Below, one piece after another: positions 49,222-57,500 of a stretch of DNA of 64,000 nucleotides; the first letter of the stretch is position 1; each line of letters begins with the position of its first letter. The notes beneath the pieces were generated by a model. That model searched no databases, was not told the origin of the DNA, and saw only the letters and a list, made by a program, of their open reading frames with translations. Source of the stretch: Novosphingobium sp. CF614 (GTDB taxonomy: Bacteria > Pseudomonadota > Alphaproteobacteria > Sphingomonadales > Sphingomonadaceae). The stretch is from NCBI RefSeq assembly GCF_900113255.1, contig NZ_FOOR01000002.1, forward strand, positions 372,001-436,000. Direction: 5' to 3'. The position numbers and the translations under genes are program-made.

Positions 49222-51666
49222 ATGGCCAAGAGCATGAAATCGCCGCTGAAGGGCCCGATGGCGAGATTTGCCGCGAAGGAAGTCCTCGCCGGCGACCGGC
49301 TGCCTTACGCCGCCCTGGTCGACGAGAACGTGGTGCTGCTGCGCGACGGTTCGGTGATGGTTTCGCTGATGGTTCCCGGTTTCGCCTTCGAGACGGCGGA
49401 TACCGACGAGCTGAACGCCCATGTCGCCACGCGCGAGGTGCTGCTGCGCTCCTCGCTCGATGCACGCTTCGTGCTTTATCACCACGTCATCCGGCGCCGT
49501 GTCGAGATCGAACTCGATGGACACTTCGAGGATCCCCTGGCCGCGCACATCGACGCGCGCTGGCGGGCGCGGACCGGTTCGGGCGCGCTCTTCGTCAACG
49601 ACCAGTTCATCACCCTGGTGCGCCGCCCCGCGCGCGGCAAGGCGGGCTGGGCGGACAAGCTTTCACGCCTGATGAAGAACAAGGGACACGTTCCGGCCGA
49701 TGCCGATCCCGCCGACGTGCGCGCCTTGCGCGCCGCCGCATCCGCCATGGTTGCCTCGCTGGGGGCCTATGGCGCGCGCCTGCTGGGCGACTACCAGGGC
49801 CAGGCCGGCGCGTGCTCGGAAGTGCTCGAACTGCTGAGCGCGCTCTACAACGGCGAGATGCGCCCGGTGCGCCGCCCCGCCGAGGACACCGACATCGGCC
49901 ACATGCTGCCCTACCGCCGCGTCAGCTTCGGGATGGACGCGCTTGAACTGCGCGGCGCCAATGGCAGCGCGTTCGGTTCGATCGTGTCGCTCAAGGACTA
50001 TCCCGATTCGACCGCGCCCGGCCTTACCGACGCGCTGCTGCGGCTTCCTTGCGAATTGGTGCTGACCGAAACTTATGCCCCGTGCGACCGCCAGATCGCC
50101 CGCGAGCGCATCGACCTTGCCATCCGCCGGCTGCGTTCCGCCGACGAGGAAGCCATGGCCGAGCGCCGCGAGATGAGCGCCGCGCGCGATTCGCTGGGCA
50201 CCGGCGCGGTGGGCTTCGGCGATCATCACCTTTCCGTGCTGGTCCGGGCCGATTCGCTCGACGCGCTTGACGAGGTGACGGCGCTGTGCGCCGCCGCGCT
50301 GGCCGATGCCGGCGCCGTCGCCGTGCGCGAGGAGGTCAACCTGGAGCCCGCCTTCTGGGGGCAGTTGCCGGGCAACGAATCGTTCATCGTGCGCCGGGCG
50401 CTGATTTCCAGCGCCAACATGGCCTGCTTCGGCAGCCTGCACGGCTTCGCCATGGGCCAGGCCAGCGGCAATCACTGGGGCGACGCGGTAACGCTGCTGG
50501 CCACGACCAGCGCAACCCCGTTCTTCTTCAACTTTCACCAGGGCGACCTTGGTAACTTCACTGTCATCGGTCCCTCGGGTTCCGGTAAGACGGTTGTCAT
50601 GAACTTCCTTGCCGCCCAGGCGCAGAAGTTCGCGCCCCGCACCATCCTGTTCGACAAGGATCGCGGCGCCGAAGTATTCCTGCGCGGCATCGGCGGCACG
50701 TACAGCCGCGTCGCCGCCGGCCACCCGACCGGCTTCAACCCGCTCGCGCTGCCCGACAATGCCGCCAACCGCGCGTTCCTGCGCGACTGGCTGGGCGTCC
50801 TGCTCGAAGCGAAAGGGCCGGAGGAGCTGGCCACGATCGCCGGCGCGGTCGACGCCGCCTATGCCAACGATCCCTCGCTGCGCCGCCTCTCGCACTTCCG
50901 CGAGCTGCTGGCGGGCGCGCGCCGGCCCGAGCCGGGCGACCTGGCCGGCCGTCTCGACGCCTGGCTCGTCGCCGGTCCCAATGGCGGCGGCGAGCACGGC
51001 TGGCTGTTCGACAACCAGCAGGACCGGCTCGACCTGTCCTCGCGGGTGCTCGGTTTCGACATGACCGCGCTGCTGGAAAGCCCGCGCCTGCGCACGCCGG
51101 TGATGATGTACTTGTTCCACCGCATCGAGGAACGCCTCGATGGCGAGCCGACGATGATCCTGATCGACGAGGGCTGGAAGGCGCTCGACGACGAGGTCTT
51201 CGCCGCGCGCATCCGCGATTGGCTCAAGACGCTGCGCAAGCGCAACGCGCTGGTCGGCTTCGCCACCCAGTCGGCGCGCGACGCGCTGGACAGCAGGATC
51301 GCCACCGCGCTGGTCGAGCAGACCGCGACGATGATCTTCATGCCCAACGCCCGCGCCCGCTACGAGGATTACTGCGAAGGCTTCGGCCTTTCGCAGCACG
51401 AACTCGACGTGATCCGCACATTGCCCGCGCACTCGCGCTGCTTCCTGATCCGCCAGTCGGACGCCTCGGTGGTGGTGCGGCTCGATCTTTCGGGCATGCC
51501 TGAGGTGCTCACCGTGCTTTCCGGCCGCGAAAGCACCGTGCGCAAGCTGGACCAGCTGCGCGAACGCTATGGCGACCAGCCCTCGGCCTGGTATCCGGCG
51601 CTCACCGGCATGCAGTGGCCGGGCGATGCCGAGGACGGCGAGCTGTGGATCCAGGCGGCCGAGTGA
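49222..51666 (+). CDS. virB4: VirB4 ATPase of a type IV secretion system
   Basis: An 814-residue cytoplasmic/inner-membrane ATPase that powers substrate transfer and pilus assembly. The N-terminal CagE/VirB4 domain is followed by the ATPase core with Walker A (VIGPSGSGKTVVMNFLAAQA, about 447-466), FDKDRGAEVFLRGIGGTYSR, Walker B (PTMILIDEGWKALDDEVF, near 644) and the Gln of LVGFATQSARDAL. All ATPase residues are present. AAGGGAAATC precedes the ATG. It is the largest protein of the cluster. Confidence 0.95.
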   Translation: MAKSMKSPLKGPMARFAAKEVLAGDRLPYAALVDENVVLLRDGSVMVSLMVPGFAFETADTDELNAHVATREVLLRSSLDARFVLYHHVIRRRVEIELDGHFEDPLAAHIDARWRARTGSGALFVNDQFITLVRRPARGKAGWADKLSRLMKNKGHVPADADPADVRALRAAASAMVASLGAYGARLLGDYQGQAGACSEVLELLSALYNGEMRPVRRPAEDTDIGHMLPYRRVSFGMDALELRGANGSAFGSIVSLKDYPDSTAPGLTDALLRLPCELVLTETYAPCDRQIARERIDLAIRRLRSADEEAMAERREMSAARDSLGTGAVGFGDHHLSVLVRADSLDALDEVTALCAAALADAGAVAVREEVNLEPAFWGQLPGNESFIVRRALISSANMACFGSLHGFAMGQASGNHWGDAVTLLATTSATPFFFNFHQGDLGNFTVIGPSGSGKTVVMNFLAAQAQKFAPRTILFDKDRGAEVFLRGIGGTYSRVAAGHPTGFNPLALPDNAANRAFLRDWLGVLLEAKGPEELATIAGAVDAAYANDPSLRRLSHFRELLAGARRPEPGDLAGRLDAWLVAGPNGGGEHGWLFDNQQDRLDLSSRVLGFDMTALLESPRLRTPVMMYLFHRIEERLDGEPTMILIDEGWKALDDEVFAARIRDWLKTLRKRNALVGFATQSARDALDSRIATALVEQTATMIFMPNARARYEDYCEGFGLSQHELDVIRTLPAHSRCFLIRQSDASVVVRLDLSGMPEVLTVLSGRESTVRKLDQLRERYGDQPSAWYPALTGMQWPGDAEDGELWIQAAE

Positions 51667-51673
51667 CCCCGTC

Positions 51674-52903
51674 ATGAGCGCCGCCTGCGAACAGCTTACC
51701 GAAGTCGCTTCCGCCGGAGTCTCCCCAGCGCTGCGCGCGGTGGACTGCGTGGCCAACGAGATGGCCGCCAGCGCGTTCGGCCGCCTGTTCGGCGCGGGCG
51801 GGGCGATGGGGCCGGTGCTGACCATCCTGCTCACGCTCTACATCGCCTTCTTCGCCTTCTCGCTGCTGACCGGCCGCACCAGCCTGGGTGTCTCGGCGCT
51901 GACCCCGCGCATGCTGCGCCTGGGCGTCGTGCTGACGTTCGCGACCAGCTGGATCGCCTATCAGGGCGTGGTCTGGAACCTCGCGATCGGCGGGCCGGAC
52001 TGGATCGCCGCGCTGCTGATGGGCGCCAAGGGCTCGGCCACGCAGCTCTTCGGCGATCGCATCGATATCGTGTTCGGCGCGATCAACGATATTTCCCAGG
52101 CTTCCGCCGGAGAGGGCGCGGCGCCCTCTGGCGGCCCGGCTTCGGCCCAAGGCCTGTTCACGCCCGAAAGCGTGATGTGGATGGGCGCGCTGCTGCTGCT
52201 GCTCGGCACCGTGGGCGTGCTGCTCACCGCGCGCATCGCGCTGGCGGTGCTGCTGGCGGTCGGCCCCATCTTCGTCGTGCTGGCGCTGTTTGGCGGTACG
52301 CGGGGGCTCACCGTCGGCTGGCTGCGCGGCGTCGTGCTGACCGCGGTCACCCCGCTGTTCGTCGTCCTGGGCGGCGGCATCACCCTGGAACTGCTGGTGC
52401 CGATCATCAACCAGCTGGTCCAGAGCGCCAACATGGGCGAGCTTGACGGACGCGCCGCGATGGCCTTGTTCCTGGTCGCGTCCGTGCACGTCGCGCTGAT
52501 GGTCATGATCGTCAAGGTCGCGGCGACGATGGTTTCGGGCTGGCGGGTCTTCGGTCTTGCCGGCAGCGACGACGAGCGCTCCAGCGGCGCGCGCGGCGGA
52601 CAGGACACGGCGCCGGCTCCGGCGGCCTCGATGCCCACGTCGAGCCCGCTCGCGGCGACGCAGCAGCGCCGTGCCCCCGTGGTTGCCGCCAGTGCGGCGG
52701 CCATGGGGGATGCCGCTTATCACGAGAGTAATGCCGCAATGCGTTCAAGCGAGCGCCGAACCGTGGTAACGCAAGTGACCGGCGGCGGAATCGAACCACT
52801 TCGCCACGGGGAGAATGGAACGCGCGCGCGGGGGATCGGCAGCCGGTTTCGCAGCGCGTCGAACGATACCGGCAAGCTGCCGGCGAAGGAGAAGACACGA
52901 TGA
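51674..52903 (+). CDS. virB6: VirB6-like polytopic membrane protein
   Basis: A 409-residue TrbL/VirB6-family inner-membrane protein with at least six hydrophobic helices in residues 30-310 (VLTILLTLYIAFFAFSLLTG, MWMGALLLLLGTVGVLLTAR, FLVASVHVALMVMIVKVAAT), and a polar, Ser/Ala/Thr-rich C-terminal tail of about 90 residues. ATG 51674 lies seven bases after virB4. Its stop overlaps virB9 by four bases (ATGA). VirB6 usually forms the membrane platform together with VirB8, but no virB8 is found here. Confidence 0.88.
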   Translation: MSAACEQLTEVASAGVSPALRAVDCVANEMAASAFGRLFGAGGAMGPVLTILLTLYIAFFAFSLLTGRTSLGVSALTPRMLRLGVVLTFATSWIAYQGVVWNLAIGGPDWIAALLMGAKGSATQLFGDRIDIVFGAINDISQASAGEGAAPSGGPASAQGLFTPESVMWMGALLLLLGTVGVLLTARIALAVLLAVGPIFVVLALFGGTRGLTVGWLRGVVLTAVTPLFVVLGGGITLELLVPIINQLVQSANMGELDGRAAMALFLVASVHVALMVMIVKVAATMVSGWRVFGLAGSDDERSSGARGGQDTAPAPAASMPTSSPLAATQQRRAPVVAASAAAMGDAAYHESNAAMRSSERRTVVTQVTGGGIEPLRHGENGTRARGIGSRFRSASNDTGKLPAKEKTR

Positions 52904-53745
52904 AGCGCCGCAAGGCTCCCGTTCTCGCGCCCGTTCTCGCGATGGCCGCGATGCTTGCTGTTACGCTGGCCGCGCCCGCCCGCGCGGACGACGACCGGCT
53001 CGTCGAGCACACCTACAGCGACAAGGAAGTCGTGCGGATCGAAGGCAAGGCCGGGATCCAGGCGGCGATCGCTTTCGGTGACGGCGAATCGATCGAGAAT
53101 GTCGCGGTCGGCGATTCGCAGACCTGGCAGATCACGCCGAACAAGCGGGCCGACCTGCTCTTCGTCAAGCCGCTGGAAGCCGCCGCGCGCACCAACATGA
53201 CGGTGATAACCAACCGCCACACCTATTTCTTCGATCTTGTCGCCTCGCCCAAGGCCAAGCCGCTCTACATGCTGCGCTTCACCTACAAGGATCCCAAGAA
53301 GGACACCGGCAAGGCCGCGCCGCGCATCGATGCCGCGCCGGGTGCCGCCCTCGCGGAACTCGATCCGGCCGAGCAGGCGCTGGCCGCCGGCGATCCTTCG
53401 GAGCTGCCCGCCGATCCAACCACGCTCAATTTCGCCTGGAAGCGCACCGGATCGGCCAGGCTGCTGCCCTCGCGCGTCTACGACGACGGCAACGCCACCT
53501 ACCTGCTCTGGCCCGAGAAGTCGGCGGTTCCGGCGATCCTGGTCCAGAACGAGAAGGGTGAGGAAGGCCCGATCAACTACGCCGTGCGCGGCACCACGAT
53601 CGTGATTTCCGAAGTGCCCAGGAAGATCATCCTGCGCGCCGGGCGTGCCTTCGCCGAACTGGAGAACGCCCGCGACGATGCCGCCTCGGCCAAGGCGGCG
53701 ATGGCCGCGAACACGCCGAACCTCACGACAATACAGGGGAACTGA
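52900..53745 (+). CDS. virB9: VirB9-like outer-membrane core protein
   Basis: A 281-residue TrbG/VirB9-family protein with a signal peptide (ALA-rich, cleavage near ARADD). The N-terminal domain contains RLVEHTYSDKEVVRIEGKAG, IQAAIAFGDGESIENVAVGD, FVKPLEAAARTNMTVITNRH and TYFFDLVAS; the C-terminal domain, TTLNFAWKRTGSARLLPSRV and YDDGNATYLLWPEKSAVPAI, is the outer-membrane-interacting part. It would form the core complex with VirB10. No virB7-type lipoprotein gene was found beside it. Confidence 0.92.
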   Translation: MKRRKAPVLAPVLAMAAMLAVTLAAPARADDDRLVEHTYSDKEVVRIEGKAGIQAAIAFGDGESIENVAVGDSQTWQITPNKRADLLFVKPLEAAARTNMTVITNRHTYFFDLVASPKAKPLYMLRFTYKDPKKDTGKAAPRIDAAPGAALAELDPAEQALAAGDPSELPADPTTLNFAWKRTGSARLLPSRVYDDGNATYLLWPEKSAVPAILVQNEKGEEGPINYAVRGTTIVISEVPRKIILRAGRAFAELENARDDAASAKAAMAANTPNLTTIQGN

Positions 53746-53748
53746 CAG

Positions 53749-54858
53749 ATGGCGCCCAACTCCTCCATTCGTGAGCGCATCGCGCCCGGCACCGGCACCG
53801 ATCCGCGCGACGGCGAGGGTGCGCAGGTCATCGATCTCGCCACCCGCAGCGTGCTGCCGCAGGTTACGCAGCGCAAGCGCGCCGACGGGCTGGGCCTTGC
53901 CGCCGGCGTGCTGATCGTGGCGGCGCTGGGCGGCCTCACCTTGTGGTCGATGGATTCGGTGCGCAGCGGCAAGGTCGATACCGCTCCCGGCCAGCCGGCC
54001 GACGCGGCATCGCAGCTCGGCGTGCCGGTTCCCGCCCCCGCAGCCCTGCCGGCACCGGAACAGAAGCCCGCCGCCGCGCCCGCCGAATTGCCGGCACCGG
54101 CCCCCGCCCCGGTGCTGGCGGCGCCGCCCGCGACCAATCCGGCGGCCGGGCTCCAGGCGAACCGCTATGCCAACCCCACCGTGGTCTTCGACGCCGGAAC
54201 GGGTGCTGCCGGCGCCGCGCCGATCGCCGGTCCCGCCGGAGAGGCCAAGGCCAGCGGCAACGCCAACGACGATTTCTCCGCGCGCCTGGCCGGCTCGGGC
54301 ACGACCGCCGCGGCGGCGCGCTCGTTCGATCCGGCCACCACGGTGACGCAAGGCACGCTGATCCCGGCGGTGCTGGAAACCGCGATCGACACCGACGTGC
54401 CCGGCTATGTGCGCGCCATCGTTTCCACCGACGTGCGCAGCTTCGATGGCCGGCACGTCCTCGTCCCGCGCTCGTCGCGCCTGATCGGCCAGTACAAGAG
54501 CGGGCTGACCGCGGGCCAGAAGCGCGCCTACGTGATCTGGACCCGCCTGATCCGTCCGGACGGCGTCTCGGTGAACCTCGGTTCGCCCGCCATCTCCTTC
54601 GGCGGCGAGACCGGCCTTGCCGGCAAGGTCAACAGCCACTTCTTCGAACGCTTCGGTTCCGCCATGCTGCTCTCGGTCGTCGGCGGCCTCAGCTCGATCG
54701 CTTCGAGCGGCGCCAGCGTGGTGGTCGGTGGCGGCCAGTCGGCGGCGGCGGCGGCGGTCCAGAACAGTTCCAGCGTCGGCCCGACGATCCGCGTCCGCCA
54801 GGGCGAGCCGATCCGGGTCTTCACCGCCAAGGACCTGGACTTCAGCCAGGTCAAGTGA
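53749..54858 (+). CDS. virB10: VirB10-like core-complex protein
   Basis: A 369-residue protein with a short cytoplasmic part, one transmembrane helix (about residues 45-65), a long Pro/Ala-rich periplasmic linker and the C-terminal TrbI/VirB10 domain (TTVTQGTLIPAVLETAIDTD, GYVRAIVSTDVRSFDGRHVL, VPRSSRLIGQYKSGLTAGQK and GEPIRVFTAKDLDFS at the end). VirB10 spans from the inner to the outer membrane and transmits energy. GGGGAA lies just upstream of the ATG. Confidence 0.93.
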   Translation: MAPNSSIRERIAPGTGTDPRDGEGAQVIDLATRSVLPQVTQRKRADGLGLAAGVLIVAALGGLTLWSMDSVRSGKVDTAPGQPADAASQLGVPVPAPAALPAPEQKPAAAPAELPAPAPAPVLAAPPATNPAAGLQANRYANPTVVFDAGTGAAGAAPIAGPAGEAKASGNANDDFSARLAGSGTTAAAARSFDPATTVTQGTLIPAVLETAIDTDVPGYVRAIVSTDVRSFDGRHVLVPRSSRLIGQYKSGLTAGQKRAYVIWTRLIRPDGVSVNLGSPAISFGGETGLAGKVNSHFFERFGSAMLLSVVGGLSSIASSGASVVVGGGQSAAAAAVQNSSSVGPTIRVRQGEPIRVFTAKDLDFSQVK

Positions 54859-54864
54859 CGCATC

Positions 54865-55911
54865 ATGGCGAATGTCCTTACCTTGCAGCCGGAGCGTGCT
54901 TCGGCGCCCATAACCATGGCTGAACCCGACGCGCCGGCGCCGCGCAGCGTCTATCTCGATGCCTACCTGGCGCCCCTGCGCCCCTGGCTCGAGCGCGAGA
55001 GCGTTACCGAAATCCTGGTCAACCGCCCGGGCGAGATCTGGATCGAGGACGGCGCGCACCCGGGGGCCGCCATGCAGCGTATCGCGCTGCCGGAAATGGA
55101 CGATCGCCTGCTCCAGCGCCTTGCCGAACAGGTCGCGCGGATCAGCCACCAGGGCATCAACCGCGAACACCCGTTGCTTGCGGCGACCCTGCCGGCCTAC
55201 GGCAACCAGTCGGGCGCGCGCATCCAGCTGATCGGGCCGCCGGCGACCCGGGCCAACTGGGCGATGGCGATCCGCCGCCATCGCCTGCTCGAACTGCCGC
55301 TCGACGCCTATGATCGCGGCCCGATCGCGCCCGCGCGCGAAGAGCCGGCGCCCGATCCCATGGCCGAGCCGATCGCCTTCCTGCGCGATGCCATCCGCCG
55401 CCGCCGCACGATCCTGATTTCGGGGGGCACGTCGACCGGCAAGACCACCTTCCTCAATGCCATGCTTTCGGAAATTCCGGAGCACGAGCGCGTCGTGCTG
55501 GTGGAGGATACGGCCGAACTGCGGCTGCCCGGCGCCAACGGGGTCGGCCTGATCGCGGTCAAGGGCGAGCTGGGCGAAGCCAAGGTTTCGGCCAACGACC
55601 TGCTGCAGGCCGCCTTGCGCCTCCGGCCCGACCGGATCGTGCTGGGCGAGCTGCGCGGATCCGAGACGGTCAGCTTCCTGCGCGCGATCAATACCGGCCA
55701 CCCCGGATCGTTCTCCACCGTCCACGCCAACAGCCCGCGCGGGGCGCTGGAGCAGATCGCGCTGATGGCGATGCAGACCGGCATCGGCCTGACCCGCGCC
55801 GAGACGCTGGAATACGCGGCCTCGGTGATCGACATCGTCGTCCAGCTCGACCGCCTGGAAGGCAAGCGCGGGATCAGCGCGATCGCGGAGAGCCGCTCGC
55901 TGGTGCAGTGA
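54865..55911 (+). CDS. virB11: VirB11 hexameric ATPase
   Basis: A 348-residue AAA-like ATPase of the VirB11/PulE class. The Walker A motif is ISGGTSTGKTTFLNAML (about 184-200), followed by VVLVEDTAEL (Asp box), the RPDRIVLGELRGSETVSFL Walker B region and NTGHPGSFSTVHANSPRGAL (His box). It completes the cluster, ending 24 bases before the convergent ppx gene. The two ATPases VirB4 and VirB11 are both intact, arguing for a working machine. Confidence 0.94.
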   Translation: MANVLTLQPERASAPITMAEPDAPAPRSVYLDAYLAPLRPWLERESVTEILVNRPGEIWIEDGAHPGAAMQRIALPEMDDRLLQRLAEQVARISHQGINREHPLLAATLPAYGNQSGARIQLIGPPATRANWAMAIRRHRLLELPLDAYDRGPIAPAREEPAPDPMAEPIAFLRDAIRRRRTILISGGTSTGKTTFLNAMLSEIPEHERVVLVEDTAELRLPGANGVGLIAVKGELGEAKVSANDLLQAALRLRPDRIVLGELRGSETVSFLRAINTGHPGSFSTVHANSPRGALEQIALMAMQTGIGLTRAETLEYAASVIDIVVQLDRLEGKRGISAIAESRSLVQ

Positions 55912-55934
55912 GCGGCATCACGCCGCCGCGTGGC

Positions 55935-57416
55935 TCAAGCCTCGATCAGTACGCCGCCCGTCGCCTCGACGCTCCATTCGAGGCCCAGCCATTCGGCCAG
56001 CGCCTTGAGGTCCTTGCTGATTCCGCCATTGTAGAGCGGCCGGGCGGATTCCTTGAGCGAAAGGACCAGTCGGCCGTTTTCCAGCGACAGCGCCGTCGAT
56101 GCCAATCCCGCCTGGGTTCCGCCGGTAAGGCGGCGGCACAGGCGCACCGCCAGGCCCCAGCCGATCGCCCTGTCGAGATCGGCCTTGTCGGCCAGGCGGG
56201 TGAATTCCGGCGGGATCGCGGTGAGGCCCGAATTGGCGAAGACGGTCATCGCCATCATCCCGCGTCCGCGCATGTCGAGCCCGATCCAGCGCTTGCGCAG
56301 CGCCCAGGTCAGCGCTTCCTCGGTGCGCATGTTGGGTTCGGTCCGCATCGCCGCCAGCGCCAAAAGGCTGGCGGCCTTGCGCAAGTCCCCGTCCCGCGCG
56401 GCGTCGCGGCAGGCCGGGGCGGTCCAGGCGGCGACGCCGCTGGCATCGTCCAGCGAGACCCGCGCGTTCAGCGCGAAGGCGGCGACGCTGGCCAGCATCG
56501 GGCTTTCCCGTTGGATGTCCTTGGGCAACTGCATGTGCAGCAACCCCTCGCGCAGGCCCCAGGAAGAGAACACCAGGCGCGAGGGCCTGAGGCTGGCGAT
56601 CAGCTGCGTCAGCAGCGCGGCGGCATCGGGCAAAGTGGCGAGCCGCGCCGAGGAGATGCGCGGATCGGGATCGTCGATCCGGCCTTTCGCGAACAGGCGG
56701 GCAAGGTGCAGGGCCTCGGAGGCGGGGAGCTGGAAGCCATGCGGATCGTCGACCGGCCACTGGAGCACGCGCATCGCCTGGAGCGCCAGCGCGCGCCACG
56801 ATCCGCCGACGATATAGAGCGGCAGGTCGCGGCCTTTGCCCCAGCCCCTGGCCTTGAGGCCGGCACGCACGGATGCGGCGAATTTCTGCGGGCCGGCGGC
56901 GCGCATGTCCGGCAGGCGCAAGGTGCCGAACGGCAGGGTGATGCCGCCCGCGCATGCCTCTCCATCGATCTCGACCAGTTCGAGGCTGCCACCGCCGAGA
57001 TCGGCGGCGATCCCGCGCGCGCCGGGGAAGGCGGCGATCACGCCGGCGGCGCTGGCGCGGGCCTCCTCCTCTCCCGAAAGCAGGCGCGGCGCCAGGCCGA
57101 AACCGCGGACGGCATCGAGGAATTCGGCCCCATTGGCGGCATCGCGCGCGGCGGCGGTGGCGACGCATTCGACATTGTCGACGCCCAGCAGCCGCAGCAG
57201 GGCCGCGAAGCGGGCGAGCGCGGACAGCGCGGTACGCATCGCCTTGTCGGAAATCGCGCCGGTCCGGCCCAGGTCCTTGCCCAGGCGCGCGCTGACTTTC
57301 TCGTTGAGGATCACCACCGGTGCGCGCGGCGGGCCGTTGTAGACGACCAGCCGCACGGTATTCGAGCCGATGTCGATGATCGCGCGCTTTTCGCTGCTGA
57401 GGCTGATGCCGATCAT
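55935..57416 (-). CDS. ppx: exopolyphosphatase (Ppx/GppA family)
   Basis: A 493-residue ASKHA-fold phosphatase that hydrolyses terminal phosphate from polyphosphate (or pppGpp). The phosphate-1 motif AIIDIGSNTVRLVVYNG begins at about residue 11, followed by ECVATAAARDAANGAEF and the phosphate-2 GIAADLGGGSLELVEI near 140. The long C-terminal half contains an HD-like helical region (ALHLARLFAKG). ATG 57416 was preferred over a GTG 18 bases upstream. It follows ppk on the same strand by 85 bases; both act on polyphosphate. Confidence 0.92.
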   Translation of the reverse strand: MIGISLSSEKRAIIDIGSNTVRLVVYNGPPRAPVVILNEKVSARLGKDLGRTGAISDKAMRTALSALARFAALLRLLGVDNVECVATAAARDAANGAEFLDAVRGFGLAPRLLSGEEEARASAAGVIAAFPGARGIAADLGGGSLELVEIDGEACAGGITLPFGTLRLPDMRAAGPQKFAASVRAGLKARGWGKGRDLPLYIVGGSWRALALQAMRVLQWPVDDPHGFQLPASEALHLARLFAKGRIDDPDPRISSARLATLPDAAALLTQLIASLRPSRLVFSSWGLREGLLHMQLPKDIQRESPMLASVAAFALNARVSLDDASGVAAWTAPACRDAARDGDLRKAASLLALAAMRTEPNMRTEEALTWALRKRWIGLDMRGRGMMAMTVFANSGLTAIPPEFTRLADKADLDRAIGWGLAVRLCRRLTGGTQAGLASTALSLENGRLVLSLKESARPLYNGGISKDLKALAEWLGLEWSVEATGGVLIEA

Positions 57417-57500
57417 TCCGTTCAGACTAATCACAGGAGTGACGAATCACACTTGGGCGAATCACCTTGCCCATGCTCCGGGCGGTTCGGTGCCCCTATG

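Noticed and set aside
52720..55725. Minus-strand open frame of 1001 codons across virB6-virB11
   Set aside because: It is antisense to four recognisable virB genes; the length is a product of GC-rich third positions and the translation shows no domain.
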